Shown here: positions 7,566 to 16,294 of the stretch, one piece after another | Layout: each line of letters opens with the position of its first letter | Position numbering within the stretch: the first letter of the stretch is position 1 | Origin: Aestuariivirga litoralis | Lineage (GTDB): Bacteria; Pseudomonadota; Alphaproteobacteria; Rhizobiales; Aestuariivirgaceae | DNA length: 64,000 bases | Direction: 5' to 3' | Assembly (NCBI RefSeq): GCF_003234965.1 | Contig: NZ_QKVK01000002.1 | Location: forward strand, 496,001 to 560,000 | Made by a program: the position numbers and the translations under genes | Notes under the pieces: model-generated | Told to the model about the DNA's origin: nothing | Databases searched by the model: none | What the model saw: only the letters and a program-made list of their open reading frames with translations

Positions 7566-9727
7566 CAGGCACTCACCCTGGCGAAGAGGTGGCGGCCCGT
7601 CTCGCGACGGCGCTGCAGGAAGGAGATGACACCGGCCCGCAGCCTTGCCATGAAACGCTCCCAGCCCGAGGCATTGCGCAGCACGTCGGCGCGGTAGAAG
7701 GAGGGGCAGAGGATGGCAGCCTCCGCCACCTCGCCGCAATTGCCGCAGGCGACACAGCTGTTGTCGATCGCCGCCACGGGGTCATCACGCAGCGGATCAT
7801 CCACATGCTTGACGGACAGCGACGGGCAGCCGGAGAGGCGGATGCAGGCATGATCGCCCGTGCAGATGTCCTCATCGACGCCGAAGCGCTGGCGGAGCAC
7901 CGGCTGGCCCGCCTGCTCGGCCTTGTCCACCAGCGGCTTCACCCGGCGCTGCTTGTTGAGCATGCATTCGGAGGAGGCAACGATGATCTTCGGCCCCTGC
8001 TCCTCCGTCGTCAGCGCCTCGCGCAGCGTGTCGCGCATTTTCGCCACGTCATAGGTGTGGTCGATCTGGCGCACCCACCTGGCGCCAACGCCCTTCACGG
8101 CATCGACGATGGAATTGTTGGTGGCGCGTTTCTTGTTTTCTGCACGCGATGAGAGGATATCCTGCCCGCCCGTTGCGGATGAATAGTAGTTGTCGACGAT
8201 CAGCATCACGCCGTCATGCTTGTTGAACACGGCATTGCCGACGGAAGACGACAGGCCATTGTGCCAGAAGCCGCCATCGCCCATCACCGAGATGACGCGC
8301 TTGTCGGCCTTGACGTTGAAGGCCGACGCCGCGGCGGGGCCGAGGCCATAGCCCATCGTCGTCGCGCCGATGTTGAAGGGCGGCAGGATGGAGAAGAGGT
8401 GGCAGCCGATGTCAGCAGAGACATGATGCGTCCCCAGTTCCTTCTCGACCAGCTTCATCGCCGCGAAGATGGGGCGCTCCGGGCAGCCGGTGCAGAAGCC
8501 GGGCGGGCGCGGCGGCACGACATTCGCCAGCGCCTGGACTTCCCTGCTGTTGAGAACCGGCGAGGCATCGGGCAGCGGCGGCCGGTTGCCGAGAAGGCGC
8601 GGCGCGTGCTTTTCGAGGAAGCCCATCAAGCCTTTCTGCATCACCGTGGCAGTATATTCCCCCGCCATGGGGAAGACGTCCTTGCCGGAGATGCGGGTGT
8701 TGATGTCCCGCCGGCGCAGCAGGGTGTTGAGCGCCTGCTCGATGAACTCGGGCTGCCCCTCCTCGACCACCACCACGGCGGATTTTCCCGTGCAGAAGGA
8801 GACCACCTCCTCGTCCACCAGCGGATAGGTGACGTTCATGACATAGAGCGGCACCCTGGTATTGCCATAGGCATCCGACAGGCCCAGCTGCTGCAGGGCG
8901 CGGATCACGCCATTGTACATGCCACCCTGAAGGATGATGCCGACCTCGCCGTCCTCAGGCCCGAAGACCTCGTTGAGCTTCTGCTCTCGGATGAAGTTGA
9001 CCGCGGCGGGCCAGCGCTTCTCGATCTTCAGCTTCTCGTGGATGAAGGAGGCGGGCGGCAGCACGATGCGGTTGACGTCGCGCACCGGGTTCTCCAGCGC
9101 CTGCTTCAGGGTGTAGGCGGGCTTCCTGTTGTCCTTGGCCCTGAAGCGGCCATGCACGTGGCAGCCGCGGATGCGGACCTCGACCATGACCGGCGTGTTG
9201 GAGGCTTCCGAGAGCTCGAAGGCCTTCTCGACCATGTGCACCATGGTGGGCAGATCGGGGCGCGGGTCCATCAGCCAGATCTGCGACTTCATTGCATAGG
9301 CGTGGCTGCGCTCCTGCATGATGGAGGAGCCTTCGCCATAATCCTCGCCGATGATGATGACGGCGCCGCCATTCACACCACCGGAGGAGAGGTTCGACAG
9401 CGCGTCACTCGCCACGTTCGTTCCGGCCGTGGACTTCCAGGTGACGGCACCGCGGATCGGATACATGACGGAGGCCGAGAGCATGGCGGCGGCGGTGGCC
9501 TCCGAGGCGGAGGATTCGAAATGAACGCCCAGTTCCGCCATGTAGTCGGACGCGTCCGCCAGCACGTCCATGAGGTGCGAGATGGGCGAGCCCTGGTAGC
9601 CCCCGACATAGGAAACGCCCGACTGCAGCAGCGCCTTGGTGATGGCGAGGATGCCCTCGCCGCGGAATTCCTGGCCGTCACCCAGCCGGAGATCCTCCAC
9701 CTCACGCGCAAAAGACCGTTCAGCCAT
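7565..9727 (-). CDS. iorA: Indolepyruvate ferredoxin oxidoreductase, alpha subunit with C-terminal ferredoxin domain
   Basis: The 720-residue protein has an N-terminal pyrimidine/TPP domain (SYVGGYQGSPISHLMDVL), a TPP-binding segment (GDGGFWHNGLSSSVGN...VDNYYSSATGG) and a C-terminal 8Fe ferredoxin domain. Its first cluster motif is CTGDHAC plus CP: Asp stands where a second Cys would be, as is usual in this enzyme group. The second motif is a complete CVACGNC plus CP. The substrate would be an aryl pyruvate from aromatic amino acid transamination. It is the first gene of the iorA-iorB unit, divergent from the substrate-binding protein at 10002, and a TTGAA palindrome (9741-9755) lies 13 bp upstream of its start. 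Confidence 0.92.
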   Translation of the reverse strand: MAERSFAREVEDLRLGDGQEFRGEGILAITKALLQSGVSYVGGYQGSPISHLMDVLADASDYMAELGVHFESSASEATAAAMLSASVMYPIRGAVTWKSTAGTNVASDALSNLSSGGVNGGAVIIIGEDYGEGSSIMQERSHAYAMKSQIWLMDPRPDLPTMVHMVEKAFELSEASNTPVMVEVRIRGCHVHGRFRAKDNRKPAYTLKQALENPVRDVNRIVLPPASFIHEKLKIEKRWPAAVNFIREQKLNEVFGPEDGEVGIILQGGMYNGVIRALQQLGLSDAYGNTRVPLYVMNVTYPLVDEEVVSFCTGKSAVVVVEEGQPEFIEQALNTLLRRRDINTRISGKDVFPMAGEYTATVMQKGLMGFLEKHAPRLLGNRPPLPDASPVLNSREVQALANVVPPRPPGFCTGCPERPIFAAMKLVEKELGTHHVSADIGCHLFSILPPFNIGATTMGYGLGPAAASAFNVKADKRVISVMGDGGFWHNGLSSSVGNAVFNKHDGVMLIVDNYYSSATGGQDILSSRAENKKRATNNSIVDAVKGVGARWVRQIDHTYDVAKMRDTLREALTTEEQGPKIIVASSECMLNKQRRVKPLVDKAEQAGQPVLRQRFGVDEDICTGDHACIRLSGCPSLSVKHVDDPLRDDPVAAIDNSCVACGNCGEVAEAAILCPSFYRADVLRNASGWERFMARLRAGVISFLQRRRETGRHLFARVSA

Positions 9728-9740
9728 CTTCCGCTTCGCC

Positions 9741-9755
9741 TTGAATTACATTCAA
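9741..9755. promoter_or_regulatory. Palindromic operator candidate TTGAAT-N3-ATTCAA
   Basis: This is a perfect inverted repeat ending 13 bp from the iorA start codon, in a locally AT-rich stretch. A second palindrome with the same TTGAA/TTCAA half-sites lies at 9922-9935, near the divergent transporter gene. Half-site symmetry and size suit a MarR-type dimer; the MarR gene at 5360 is the nearest candidate. Confidence 0.45.
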
Positions 9756-9875
9756 ATGCATATATCCAAGCTTCGACAGGCGCCTGACCAAGCCCCGCCG
9801 GAACCTGCGAATACTGACCCTCCTACGCCTGTTTATCAAGCAATATCGAATTTCTTGTGCAGTGCGTCATGAATT

Positions 9876-9891
9876 CCATGCGTTTGCATGG
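9876..9891. promoter_or_regulatory. Palindrome CCATGC-N4-GCATGG in the iorA / transporter divergent region
   Basis: A perfect 6+4+6 inverted repeat lies midway in the 274-bp divergent region 9728-10001, between the two TTGAA palindromes. It may be another operator or part of a promoter; no binder can be assigned. Confidence 0.3.
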
Positions 9892-9921
9892 TGAGGGCCC
9901 TGACGGATGTGAAAAATGCAC

Positions 9922-9935
9922 TTGAATATTTTCAA
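9922..9935. promoter_or_regulatory. Palindromic operator candidate TTGAA-N4-TTCAA
   Basis: A perfect inverted repeat sits 66 bp upstream of the substrate-binding-protein start at 10002. It shares its half-sites with the palindrome at 9741-9755, so one regulator may control both divergent units. Confidence 0.45.
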
Positions 9936-10001
9936 CGCACAGCCCCAAAATGCTGTTCAATCCGGCGTGAACGAAGCGCACGGCACAACAGGGAGGACAA
10001 C

Positions 10002-11537
10002 ATGATCGAACTTTCACGCCGCCAGCTGCTGCAGGGCGGCCTGGCCGGGCTGCTGGTGGGACCGGGAATGATGGTCACCGCGGCCCACGCCGAGGGCAGC
10101 ACCGTCACCATCGCCTACAACGTGAACCTGCCGTCCTGGGACCCGACCACCGGCCTCTCCGCCGTGAACCCGACGATCCAGGCCATCTACCGCTCGGTCT
10201 TCGACCAGTTCATCGGCCAGAAGCCGGACCTCGCCTTCCAGCCGGGGCTTCTCACCGAGTGGGGCTGGTCGGACGACAAGAAGCAGGTGTTCATGACCGT
10301 GCGCGACGGCGTGAAGTGGCATGACGGTTCGCCCTTCACCGCCGAGGACGTGGTGTGGTCCCTCGAGCGCGCCGGCAAGATGGATGGCGGCAACCCCATC
10401 GCCTTCATCTGGTCGAAGATCGGCAACTTCAAGGTCGACGGCAACAAGATCACCGCCGATGTGCTGCAGTTCGAACCCACCTTGTTCAAGTGGATGGCCT
10501 TCCTCACGGGCTATGTGATGCCCAAGGCCTATTACGAGAAGGTGGGCGCTGAAGGCTTCGAGGCCAAGCCCATCGGCACCGGCCCCTACATGGTCGACCA
10601 GTTTGAGCGCAACGCCTTCGTGCGCCTCAAGGCCAACCCGGATTACTGGGGCGGCAAGCCGGCCTTCGACACCGTGGTGTTCAAGTTCGTGCCGGATGCG
10701 ACGAGCCGTGTCGCTGAAATCGAGTCGGGCTCTTCGGATGTCACGGTGGACGTGCCCTTCGAGGAATATGACCGCCTGAAGGCCAAGGACGGGCTTGCCG
10801 GCGTCGTCACCCCCGTCTCCGACATCGGCATGATCTTCCTCAACAATGACGGCCCGATGCTGGACAAGAACGTGCGCATGGCGGCTGCCATCTCGATCGA
10901 CAAGAAGGCCATCGTCGACAAGCTGCTGCGCGGCTACGCAACGCCGATCAGCACGCTGGAGGCGCCGGAATATGTCGCCTTCGATCCGGCCATCGTGGTG
11001 GAATACGACCCGGAGAAGGCCAAGGAACTGCTCAAGGCTTCGGGCTTTGGCCCGGACAATCCGGTGAAGTTCACCATCCAGACCACGCGCGGCCTGAAGC
11101 CCAAGGACTACGAGATGGTGCAGGCCATCGTCGGCATGTGGCGCAAGGTGGGGATCGAGGCCGAGATCGAGGTCTACGAGATCGCCAAGCACTACGAGCT
11201 GCGCGCCGCCGACAAGCTGGCGCCGGCCGCCTTCTACAACTGGGGCAACGCGATCGGCGACCCGACCACCTCCACGGGCTTCGCCATGTTCGGTCCCTCG
11301 CCGCACTCGGTGTGGAACACCGATGACCTCGACGGCATGATCGGCCCGCTGTGGGGCGAGGCGGACGAGAAGAAGCGCATCGACGGCTGGAAGGCGGTCG
11401 ACAAGTACATCGCCGAGAACGCCTATGTGATCCCGCTGATCCAGTATCAGCAGCCGATCCTGTTCAAGAAGACGGTGAAGGTGACGCCGAACGTCGCAGG
11501 CTCGCCCGAGCCGGCGCAGATGTCGCCCGCCTCGTGA
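10002..11537 (+). CDS. Peptide/nickel-type ABC transporter substrate-binding protein (SBP family 5)
   Basis: This 511-residue periplasmic protein starts at the ATG at 10002 behind a GGGAGGACAAC ribosome site. SRRQLLQGGLAGLLVGPGMM followed by AHA is a Tat-style twin-arginine signal, cleaved near residue 29. The mature protein has the family 5 lobes, including GVKWHDGSPFTAEDVVWSLERA and the Y-DPEKAKELLKASGF segment. It binds an oligopeptide-like or small organic solute; the ligand is unknown. It heads the transporter operon running to 15078. A strong hairpin (11555-11582) separates it from the permeases, which usually gives an excess of binding protein. Confidence 0.88.
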   Translation: MIELSRRQLLQGGLAGLLVGPGMMVTAAHAEGSTVTIAYNVNLPSWDPTTGLSAVNPTIQAIYRSVFDQFIGQKPDLAFQPGLLTEWGWSDDKKQVFMTVRDGVKWHDGSPFTAEDVVWSLERAGKMDGGNPIAFIWSKIGNFKVDGNKITADVLQFEPTLFKWMAFLTGYVMPKAYYEKVGAEGFEAKPIGTGPYMVDQFERNAFVRLKANPDYWGGKPAFDTVVFKFVPDATSRVAEIESGSSDVTVDVPFEEYDRLKAKDGLAGVVTPVSDIGMIFLNNDGPMLDKNVRMAAAISIDKKAIVDKLLRGYATPISTLEAPEYVAFDPAIVVEYDPEKAKELLKASGFGPDNPVKFTIQTTRGLKPKDYEMVQAIVGMWRKVGIEAEIEVYEIAKHYELRAADKLAPAAFYNWGNAIGDPTTSTGFAMFGPSPHSVWNTDDLDGMIGPLWGEADEKKRIDGWKAVDKYIAENAYVIPLIQYQQPILFKKTVKVTPNVAGSPEPAQMSPAS

Positions 11538-11554
11538 TCAACACCTGACAGCAT

Positions 11555-11582
11555 GCGAGGCCCGGCCCCGGCCGGGCCTCGC
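11555..11582 (+). terminator. Intra-operon hairpin after the binding-protein gene
   Basis: A perfect 13-bp stem (11555-11567 with 11570-11582; arm GCGAGGCCCGGCC) has a 2-nt loop and lies 18 bp after the binding-protein stop. No long U-run follows. It probably stabilises the upstream message or attenuates read-through into the permease genes. Confidence 0.7.
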
Positions 11583-11596
11583 TGCTTCTCAACACC

Positions 11597-12604
11597 ATGC
11601 CGCTCAGCCTCATCCTGTCCCGCGCGCTCTCCGCCCTCGTCACGCTGTTCGGCGTGATGGTGGTGGTCTTCGTGTTGGTGCGCGTGGTGCCGGGTGACCC
11701 GATCGCCATGATGATCGCCCCCGGCGCGACGGATGCCGACATCGCCGCGCTCAGGGCGCATTACGGGCTGGACCTGCCGATCTGGCAGCAGTTCTGGATC
11801 TGGTTCGGCCAGGTTCTGCACGGCAATCTCGGCACCTCGATCTCGATGAAACAGGGCGTCATCACCATCATCGGGCAGCGCCTGCCGGCGACACTGGAAC
11901 TCGCCATCTTCGCCCTCACCATGGCGGTGGTCTGGGGCGGGTTCATCGCGCTCGTCTCCACCGCCTGGCGCGGCACCTGGGTGGAGCGCGCCATCGACAA
12001 TTTCAACGGCGTGATGCTGGCCGTCCCCGACTTCATCTGGGGCCTCACCTTCGTGCTCGTACTGGGCGTGCTGGTGCCGCTGCTGCCGATCTCGGGGCGC
12101 AGCGACCCGTCGATCGATGCGGGGCTTTATACCCAGTTCTACGTTCTCGAAGGGCTGCTGAGGGCCAAGTTCGGCTTCGTGTGGGACGTGCTGAAGCACA
12201 TGCTGCTGCCGGCCTGCGCGCTGGCCTTCCCGCTTGCCGCCGTCATCGGCCGCGTGCTCAAGAACACGATGATGGACGTGATGGTGCAGGACTACATCAC
12301 GCTTGCCCGCATCAAGGGCCTCTCGAGCCTGCGCATCCTGCTGCAGGAAGCACTGCGCAACGCCGCCGTTCCCGCTTTGGCATTGACCGGCGTGCAGTTC
12401 ACCTTCCTGATCGGTGGCACGGTGATCACTGAACGCATCTTCTCCTATCCCGGCATCGGCAATCTCGCCATCGATGCCGTGATCAACCGCGACCTGCCGC
12501 TGATCCAGGGCCTGGTGCTGACCTTCGGCATCATCTTCATCGCGGTGAACATGCTGGTCGATGCACTCACCGTGTGGCTGAACCCGAGGCTGCGGCATGC
12601 CTAG
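11597..12604 (+). CDS. ABC transporter permease, DppB/OppB type
   Basis: The 335-residue inner-membrane protein begins with the DppB pattern: a first membrane helix (ALVTLFGVMVVVFVLVRVVPGD) followed by a periplasmic segment (LRAHYGLDLPIWQQFWIWFGQVLHGNLG). The cytoplasmic coupling loop is YITLARIKGLSSLRILLQEALRNAAVPAL, the EAA motif that docks the ATPases, and about six membrane segments are visible. It partners the 12597 permease and overlaps it by 8 bp, so the two are translationally coupled. Confidence 0.9.
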   Translation: MPLSLILSRALSALVTLFGVMVVVFVLVRVVPGDPIAMMIAPGATDADIAALRAHYGLDLPIWQQFWIWFGQVLHGNLGTSISMKQGVITIIGQRLPATLELAIFALTMAVVWGGFIALVSTAWRGTWVERAIDNFNGVMLAVPDFIWGLTFVLVLGVLVPLLPISGRSDPSIDAGLYTQFYVLEGLLRAKFGFVWDVLKHMLLPACALAFPLAAVIGRVLKNTMMDVMVQDYITLARIKGLSSLRILLQEALRNAAVPALALTGVQFTFLIGGTVITERIFSYPGIGNLAIDAVINRDLPLIQGLVLTFGIIFIAVNMLVDALTVWLNPRLRHA

Positions 12605-13412
12605 GGACCTGCGCATCTGGCTCGCCGGCGGCTTCATCCTGTTCCTCGTGCTGGTGGCGGTCTTCGCGCCGCTGCTCGCCCCCTTCGACCCGCTGGAGCA
12701 GGACCTGATGGCGGCGACCGCCGCACCGGGCGTCGAGCCCGGCCACTGGCTGGGCACCGACAGCCTCGGCCGCGACGTGCTCTCGCGCCTCATCCATGGC
12801 ACGCGCATCGCACTCACCGTGGCCTTCGTGGCGGCGACGCTCGCCTGCCTGCTCGGCACGCTGCTCGGCCTTCTGGCGGGCTATTACCGGGGCTGGGTCG
12901 ATGCCACGGTGAGCCGCCTCGTCGACATCTGGATGGCCTTTCCGCCGGTGCTGCTGTCGATCCTGCTCGTCGCCGTGCTGGGAGCGGGCCTCACCTCCGT
13001 CATCGTCGCCATCGTGGTGATCGACTGGACCCGCTTTGCCCGGGTGGTGCGCGCCGAGACGCTGCAGCAGGCACGCCTCGAATATGCGGAAGCCGCCTCC
13101 GCCCTGGGCATGGGGCGCGGCGCCATCCTGTGGCGCGAGGTTCTGCCCAATGTGCTGCCCGTGGTGCTGGTGCTGCTGTCACTCGAGATGGGCATCGCCG
13201 TCATCGTCGAGGCGATCCTGTCTTTCGTCGGGCTGTCGGTTTCGACCGATACGCCGACCTGGGGCGGCATGATCGCGGAAGGCCGCCAGATCATCTACCA
13301 GGCCTGGTGGGTGCTTGTTTTCCCGCTCGGCGCATTGTTCCTCACGGTCCTCGCCTTCAACCAGCTGGGAGACGGATTGCGCCAGTGGCTCGACCCGATG
13401 CTGAAGCGATGA
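12597..13412 (+). CDS. ABC transporter permease, DppC/OppC type
   Basis: The 271-residue membrane protein carries the DppC N-terminus: a single helix, then APFDPLEQDL and HWLGTDSLGRDVLSRLIHGTRIAL. The EAA coupling loop is ARLEYAEAASALGMGRGAILWREVLPNVLPVV. It forms the channel with the preceding DppB-type subunit. It starts inside the upstream gene and its stop overlaps the following ATPase start (ATGA at 13409-13412). Confidence 0.9.
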   Translation: MPRDLRIWLAGGFILFLVLVAVFAPLLAPFDPLEQDLMAATAAPGVEPGHWLGTDSLGRDVLSRLIHGTRIALTVAFVAATLACLLGTLLGLLAGYYRGWVDATVSRLVDIWMAFPPVLLSILLVAVLGAGLTSVIVAIVVIDWTRFARVVRAETLQQARLEYAEAASALGMGRGAILWREVLPNVLPVVLVLLSLEMGIAVIVEAILSFVGLSVSTDTPTWGGMIAEGRQIIYQAWWVLVFPLGALFLTVLAFNQLGDGLRQWLDPMLKR

Positions 13413-14254
13413 GCCCGGTGATCGACATCAAGAACCTCTCCGCGCGCACCGCGGTGAGCCCCATCCTGCGCGATGTCTCGCTCAGCGTGAACGCCGGCGA
13501 GGTGATGGCGCTGGTGGGCGAGAGCGGGGCGGGAAAATCGACGATCGCCAAGGCGGTGCTGGGCATATTGCCCGCCGGCATCAAGGTGACCGGGGGCAAC
13601 ATTTTCTTCGAAGGCACCGATCTCCTCGCCCTCGCTCCCGCAAAACTGCGCGAGCTGCTGGGCGTGCGCATCGCACTGATCCCGCAGGACCCGCTCACCT
13701 CGCTGAACCCCGCCCGCCGCATCGGCGACCAGCTGACGGACGGCTTGCGCCTGCGCGCAGGGCTGAGCCGCAAGGCGGCTTTCGACAGGGCGCTTTCGCT
13801 TCTGAACGACGTGCACATCCGCGAGCCGGAGCGCGTGCTGCAGCGCTATCCGCATGAGTTGTCCGGCGGCATGCGGCAGCGCGTGCTGATCGCCCAGGCC
13901 TTCTCGCTCAACCCCCATGTCATCATCGCCGACGAGCCGACCACGGCCCTCGACGTGACCGTGCAGAAGCAGGTGCTGCGGCTGATCCGCGACATGCAGC
14001 GCGAGCACCGGACGACACTTCTCTTCGTCACCCATGACCTGGGCGTCGTCGCGCAGATCTGCGACCGCATGACGGTTCTCTATGGCGGCAAGGTGCTGGA
14101 ACAGGGGGCAACGGCGGAGATCCTGCAGAACCCGCAGAGCCCCTATACCCGCGCCCTGCTCGCCGCGAGCCCGCGCTATGACCAGCCCGAACAAAGCCTG
14201 AAGCCGGTTCCCGAAGCGCTCATCGCCGAGCTCAGGCGGGAGATCGGCATGTGA
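13409..14254 (+). CDS. ABC transporter ATP-binding protein, DppD/OppD type
   Basis: The 281-residue ATPase has Walker A GESGAGKST, Q-loop LIPQDP, signature LSGGMRQR and Walker B VIIADEPTTALD, with the switch His in FVTHDLGVV. It energises the permease pair upstream. OppD-type proteins often have a C-terminal Cys-rich iron-sulfur extension; this one ends soon after the ATPase core and lacks it, so it is short for the family (usually about 320-340 residues). Confidence 0.88.
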   Translation: MSPVIDIKNLSARTAVSPILRDVSLSVNAGEVMALVGESGAGKSTIAKAVLGILPAGIKVTGGNIFFEGTDLLALAPAKLRELLGVRIALIPQDPLTSLNPARRIGDQLTDGLRLRAGLSRKAAFDRALSLLNDVHIREPERVLQRYPHELSGGMRQRVLIAQAFSLNPHVIIADEPTTALDVTVQKQVLRLIRDMQREHRTTLLFVTHDLGVVAQICDRMTVLYGGKVLEQGATAEILQNPQSPYTRALLAASPRYDQPEQSLKPVPEALIAELRREIGM

Positions 14255-15078
14255 TGCTGATCGAGGCGCGCAACATCTCGCTCGACGTGCCGGACATGGG
14301 GCACCAGGTGCTGATCGGCCAGCGCCGAAAGCTGCGCATCCTGAACAACGTCTCGATCTCGCTGAAGAAGGGCGAGACGGTGGGTCTCGTCGGCGAGTCC
14401 GGCTCCGGCAAGACCTCGCTCGGCCGCTCGCTGCTGCGCCTTTATGAGCCGAGCGAAGGGCAGTTGCTGTTCGAAGGCCAGGACATCACCCATGCAGGCC
14501 CCGCGCAGCTGAAGCCCCTGCGCCGCCGCATGCAGATGATCTTCCAGGATCCGCAATCCTCGCTCAACCCGCGCCACACCATTGGAAACATTCTTGCAAC
14601 GGCCCTGAAGCTGAACGGGATGGATGCGGGCGAAACGTCCATCGCCGCGATCCTCGACCGCGTGGGCCTGCCCTCCTCCGCCATCAGGCGTTATCCGCAC
14701 CAGCTTTCGGGCGGGCAGCGCCAGCGCGTCGGGATTGCGCGGGCCGTGGCGCTGAAACCCGACTTCGTGGTGGCGGACGAGATCGTCTCCGGCCTCGATG
14801 TTTCCACTCAGGCGCAGGTGCTCGACCTGCTGCGCGGGTTGCGCGACGAGATGGGGCTGGCGCTGGCCTTCATCAGCCATGACCTGTCGGTGGTGCGCTA
14901 TCTCTGCGAGCGCGTGGTCATCATGAAGGGTGGCGAGATCGTCGAGGAAGGACAGACGGCGGAGGTCTTCGCACGGCCCCGGACCGACTTCACCCGCACT
15001 CTCATCGCATCAATCCCGCTGCCAGAGGTGACACCCGGCTGGCTGGACGAGACACCGCTGGAGCGGGCAAGACCCTGA
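14251..15078 (+). CDS. ABC transporter ATP-binding protein, DppF/OppF type
   Basis: The 275-residue ATPase has Walker [11 protein letters not shown]-loop [15 protein letters not shown], signature LSGGQRQR, Walker [13 protein letters not shown] and the switch His in FISHDLSVV. The start is either the GTG at 14251 (GTGA overlap) or the ATG at 14254 (TGATG overlap); both couple it to the previous gene. The two ATPases are expected to form the heterodimer of this peptide-type importer. It is convergent with the DUF922 gene 20 bp downstream. Confidence 0.88.
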   Translation: MMLIEARNISLDVPDMGHQVLIGQRRKLRILNNVSISLKKGETVGLVGESGSGKTSLGRSLLRLYEPSEGQLLFEGQDITHAGPAQLKPLRRRMQMIFQDPQSSLNPRHTIGNILATALKLNGMDAGETSIAAILDRVGLPSSAIRRYPHQLSGGQRQRVGIARAVALKPDFVVADEIVSGLDVSTQAQVLDLLRGLRDEMGLALAFISHDLSVVRYLCERVVIMKGGEIVEEGQTAEVFARPRTDFTRTLIASIPLPEVTPGWLDETPLERARP

Positions 15079-15097
15079 CGGCCGCGGCCGGACCCCT

Positions 15098-15586
15098 TCA
15101 TTCATAGCGCAATGTGGCGCCGCTGCGGACCCCGTGCTTGGTCTTCCGGTCGAAGGCCCGCTCCACCGCCATCCAGCGCCGCACCACCTTGCGGTAGTCC
15201 GCATTGCAGCCGAGGCCATCGACTTCGACGGCGGCGTTGCGCGCAAACTGCACATGCTGCGCCTCGTGCGCCAGCAATGCCTTGTAGAAGGCATCCCACT
15301 TGCGCTGCACCCGTGCCGGAGCCCGGCTCCTGTCGGTCCACTTCGGCAGGGTCTGGCGGATTTCGAGTGTCGTCACGCAAGACTGGCGCGATACCCGCCA
15401 CCACGTATAGGCCCAGGCACCATTGGTGCGGCTGCGGTTGAGGCTGCGGATCAGCTCGTTCACCGACCTGCCCTTCACCGCCTTGTAGGTGATGCTCGCG
15501 GTGACCACCGGCTCCGCCCGACCGTGATCGGGCATGCCAAGCACCATCGCGCCCGCGAGCAGCAGGATCAGGACCGCACGCCTCAT
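15098..15586 (-). CDS. Predicted secreted zinc-dependent protease, DUF922 family
   Basis: This 162-residue exported protein has a signal peptide (MRRAVLILLLAGAMVLG, cleavage near AEP at residue 25). It carries the zinc-protease motif HEAQH within ALLAHEAQHVQFARNAA, matching the HExxH of the DUF922 group. A conserved Cys pair (SCVTTLEI and GLGCNADY) may form a disulfide. Its start overlaps the cyclo-ligase stop by 4 bp, so they are co-transcribed. The substrate is unknown. Confidence 0.75.
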   Translation of the reverse strand: MRRAVLILLLAGAMVLGMPDHGRAEPVVTASITYKAVKGRSVNELIRSLNRSRTNGAWAYTWWRVSRQSCVTTLEIRQTLPKWTDRSRAPARVQRKWDAFYKALLAHEAQHVQFARNAAVEVDGLGCNADYRKVVRRWMAVERAFDRKTKHGVRSGATLRYE

Positions 15587-16179
15587 TGCAGCGCGGCCGG
15601 CTGGTGCAGGCCGGCCTCGGTCACGATGGCCTGCATGGGAATGTCATGCCCGAGGGGATGGATCGTGGCGATCGCCTGCAGCTCATAGCCGACGCCGAAC
15701 ACCCGCGGGCGCGGGGCGCGCAAGGCCAGCGTCCGGTCGAAGAAGCCACCGCCATAGCCAAGACGAAAGCAGTGCGGGTCAAATCCCACGACGGGCGCGA
15801 TCACCACGTCCGGCTCCACCTCCGCACCCTCTGCGGGAACGGGAATGTTCCATACCCCGCGGACCAGCGGCTCGCCCTCCTTCCAGCGGCGAAACACCAG
15901 GGGCTGGCCCTTGGCAAGCACCACCGGAAGGGCACAGCAGCCACCCATTGCCTCCAGCCGCGCCATGAGGGGCCGCAGGTCGGGCTCGCCGCGAAACGGC
16001 CAGTAGGTGCTGACGATCAGGCCATTGGCGGCGCCAATGGCGCGCTGCAGCACATCCGCGATTGCGTGGCTCCAGGCGGCACGCTGGTCGCTTGCCGCCG
16101 CGAGGCGCGCCGCGATCAGGCGCTCGCGCTCGCTCTTGCGCCATGCCATCACCTCGCCACGCGTCCAGCCCGAGCCCAT
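15583..16179 (-). CDS. 5-formyltetrahydrofolate cyclo-ligase
   Basis: This 198-residue protein converts 5-formyl-THF plus ATP to 5,10-methenyl-THF. Supporting motifs are the N-terminal basic helix WRKSERERLIAARLAA, the substrate strand STYWPFRGEPDLRP, and the hallmark VVIAPVVGFDPHCFRLGYGGGFFDRTL, whose LGYGGGFFDR binds phosphate and ATP. The start at 16179 has GGGAG 10 nt upstream; an internal ATG at 16149 is possible. I looked for 6S RNA upstream, as is common beside this gene, and saw none. Confidence 0.9.
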   Translation of the reverse strand: MGSGWTRGEVMAWRKSERERLIAARLAAASDQRAAWSHAIADVLQRAIGAANGLIVSTYWPFRGEPDLRPLMARLEAMGGCCALPVVLAKGQPLVFRRWKEGEPLVRGVWNIPVPAEGAEVEPDVVIAPVVGFDPHCFRLGYGGGFFDRTLALRAPRPRVFGVGYELQAIATIHPLGHDIPMQAIVTEAGLHQPAALQ

Positions 16180-16294
16180 GCCGCAGTTACTCCCTGCCCG
16201 GCGATCATCCTACGACGGCCTGTCCGGCGCGCACGGGGAATTTGCCTGCGGCGCATGCAGTGCTCCCATGAACGGCCAGCCAGCGGCCCGCCGC

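Noticed and set aside
8216-9787. 523-codon plus-strand frame opposite iorA
   Set aside because: The iorA frame has clear TPP and ferredoxin motifs; the opposite frame has low-complexity His/Asp/Arg composition and no motif.
10014-11306. 430-codon minus-strand frame opposite the substrate-binding protein
   Set aside because: The plus-strand frame has a Tat signal and the SBP family 5 signature; the antisense product is biased and unrecognisable.
16180-16294. Possible 6S RNA upstream of the 5-FTHF cyclo-ligase gene
   Set aside because: The gap is only 115 bp and no long bulged hairpin or 6S-like closing stem is visible.
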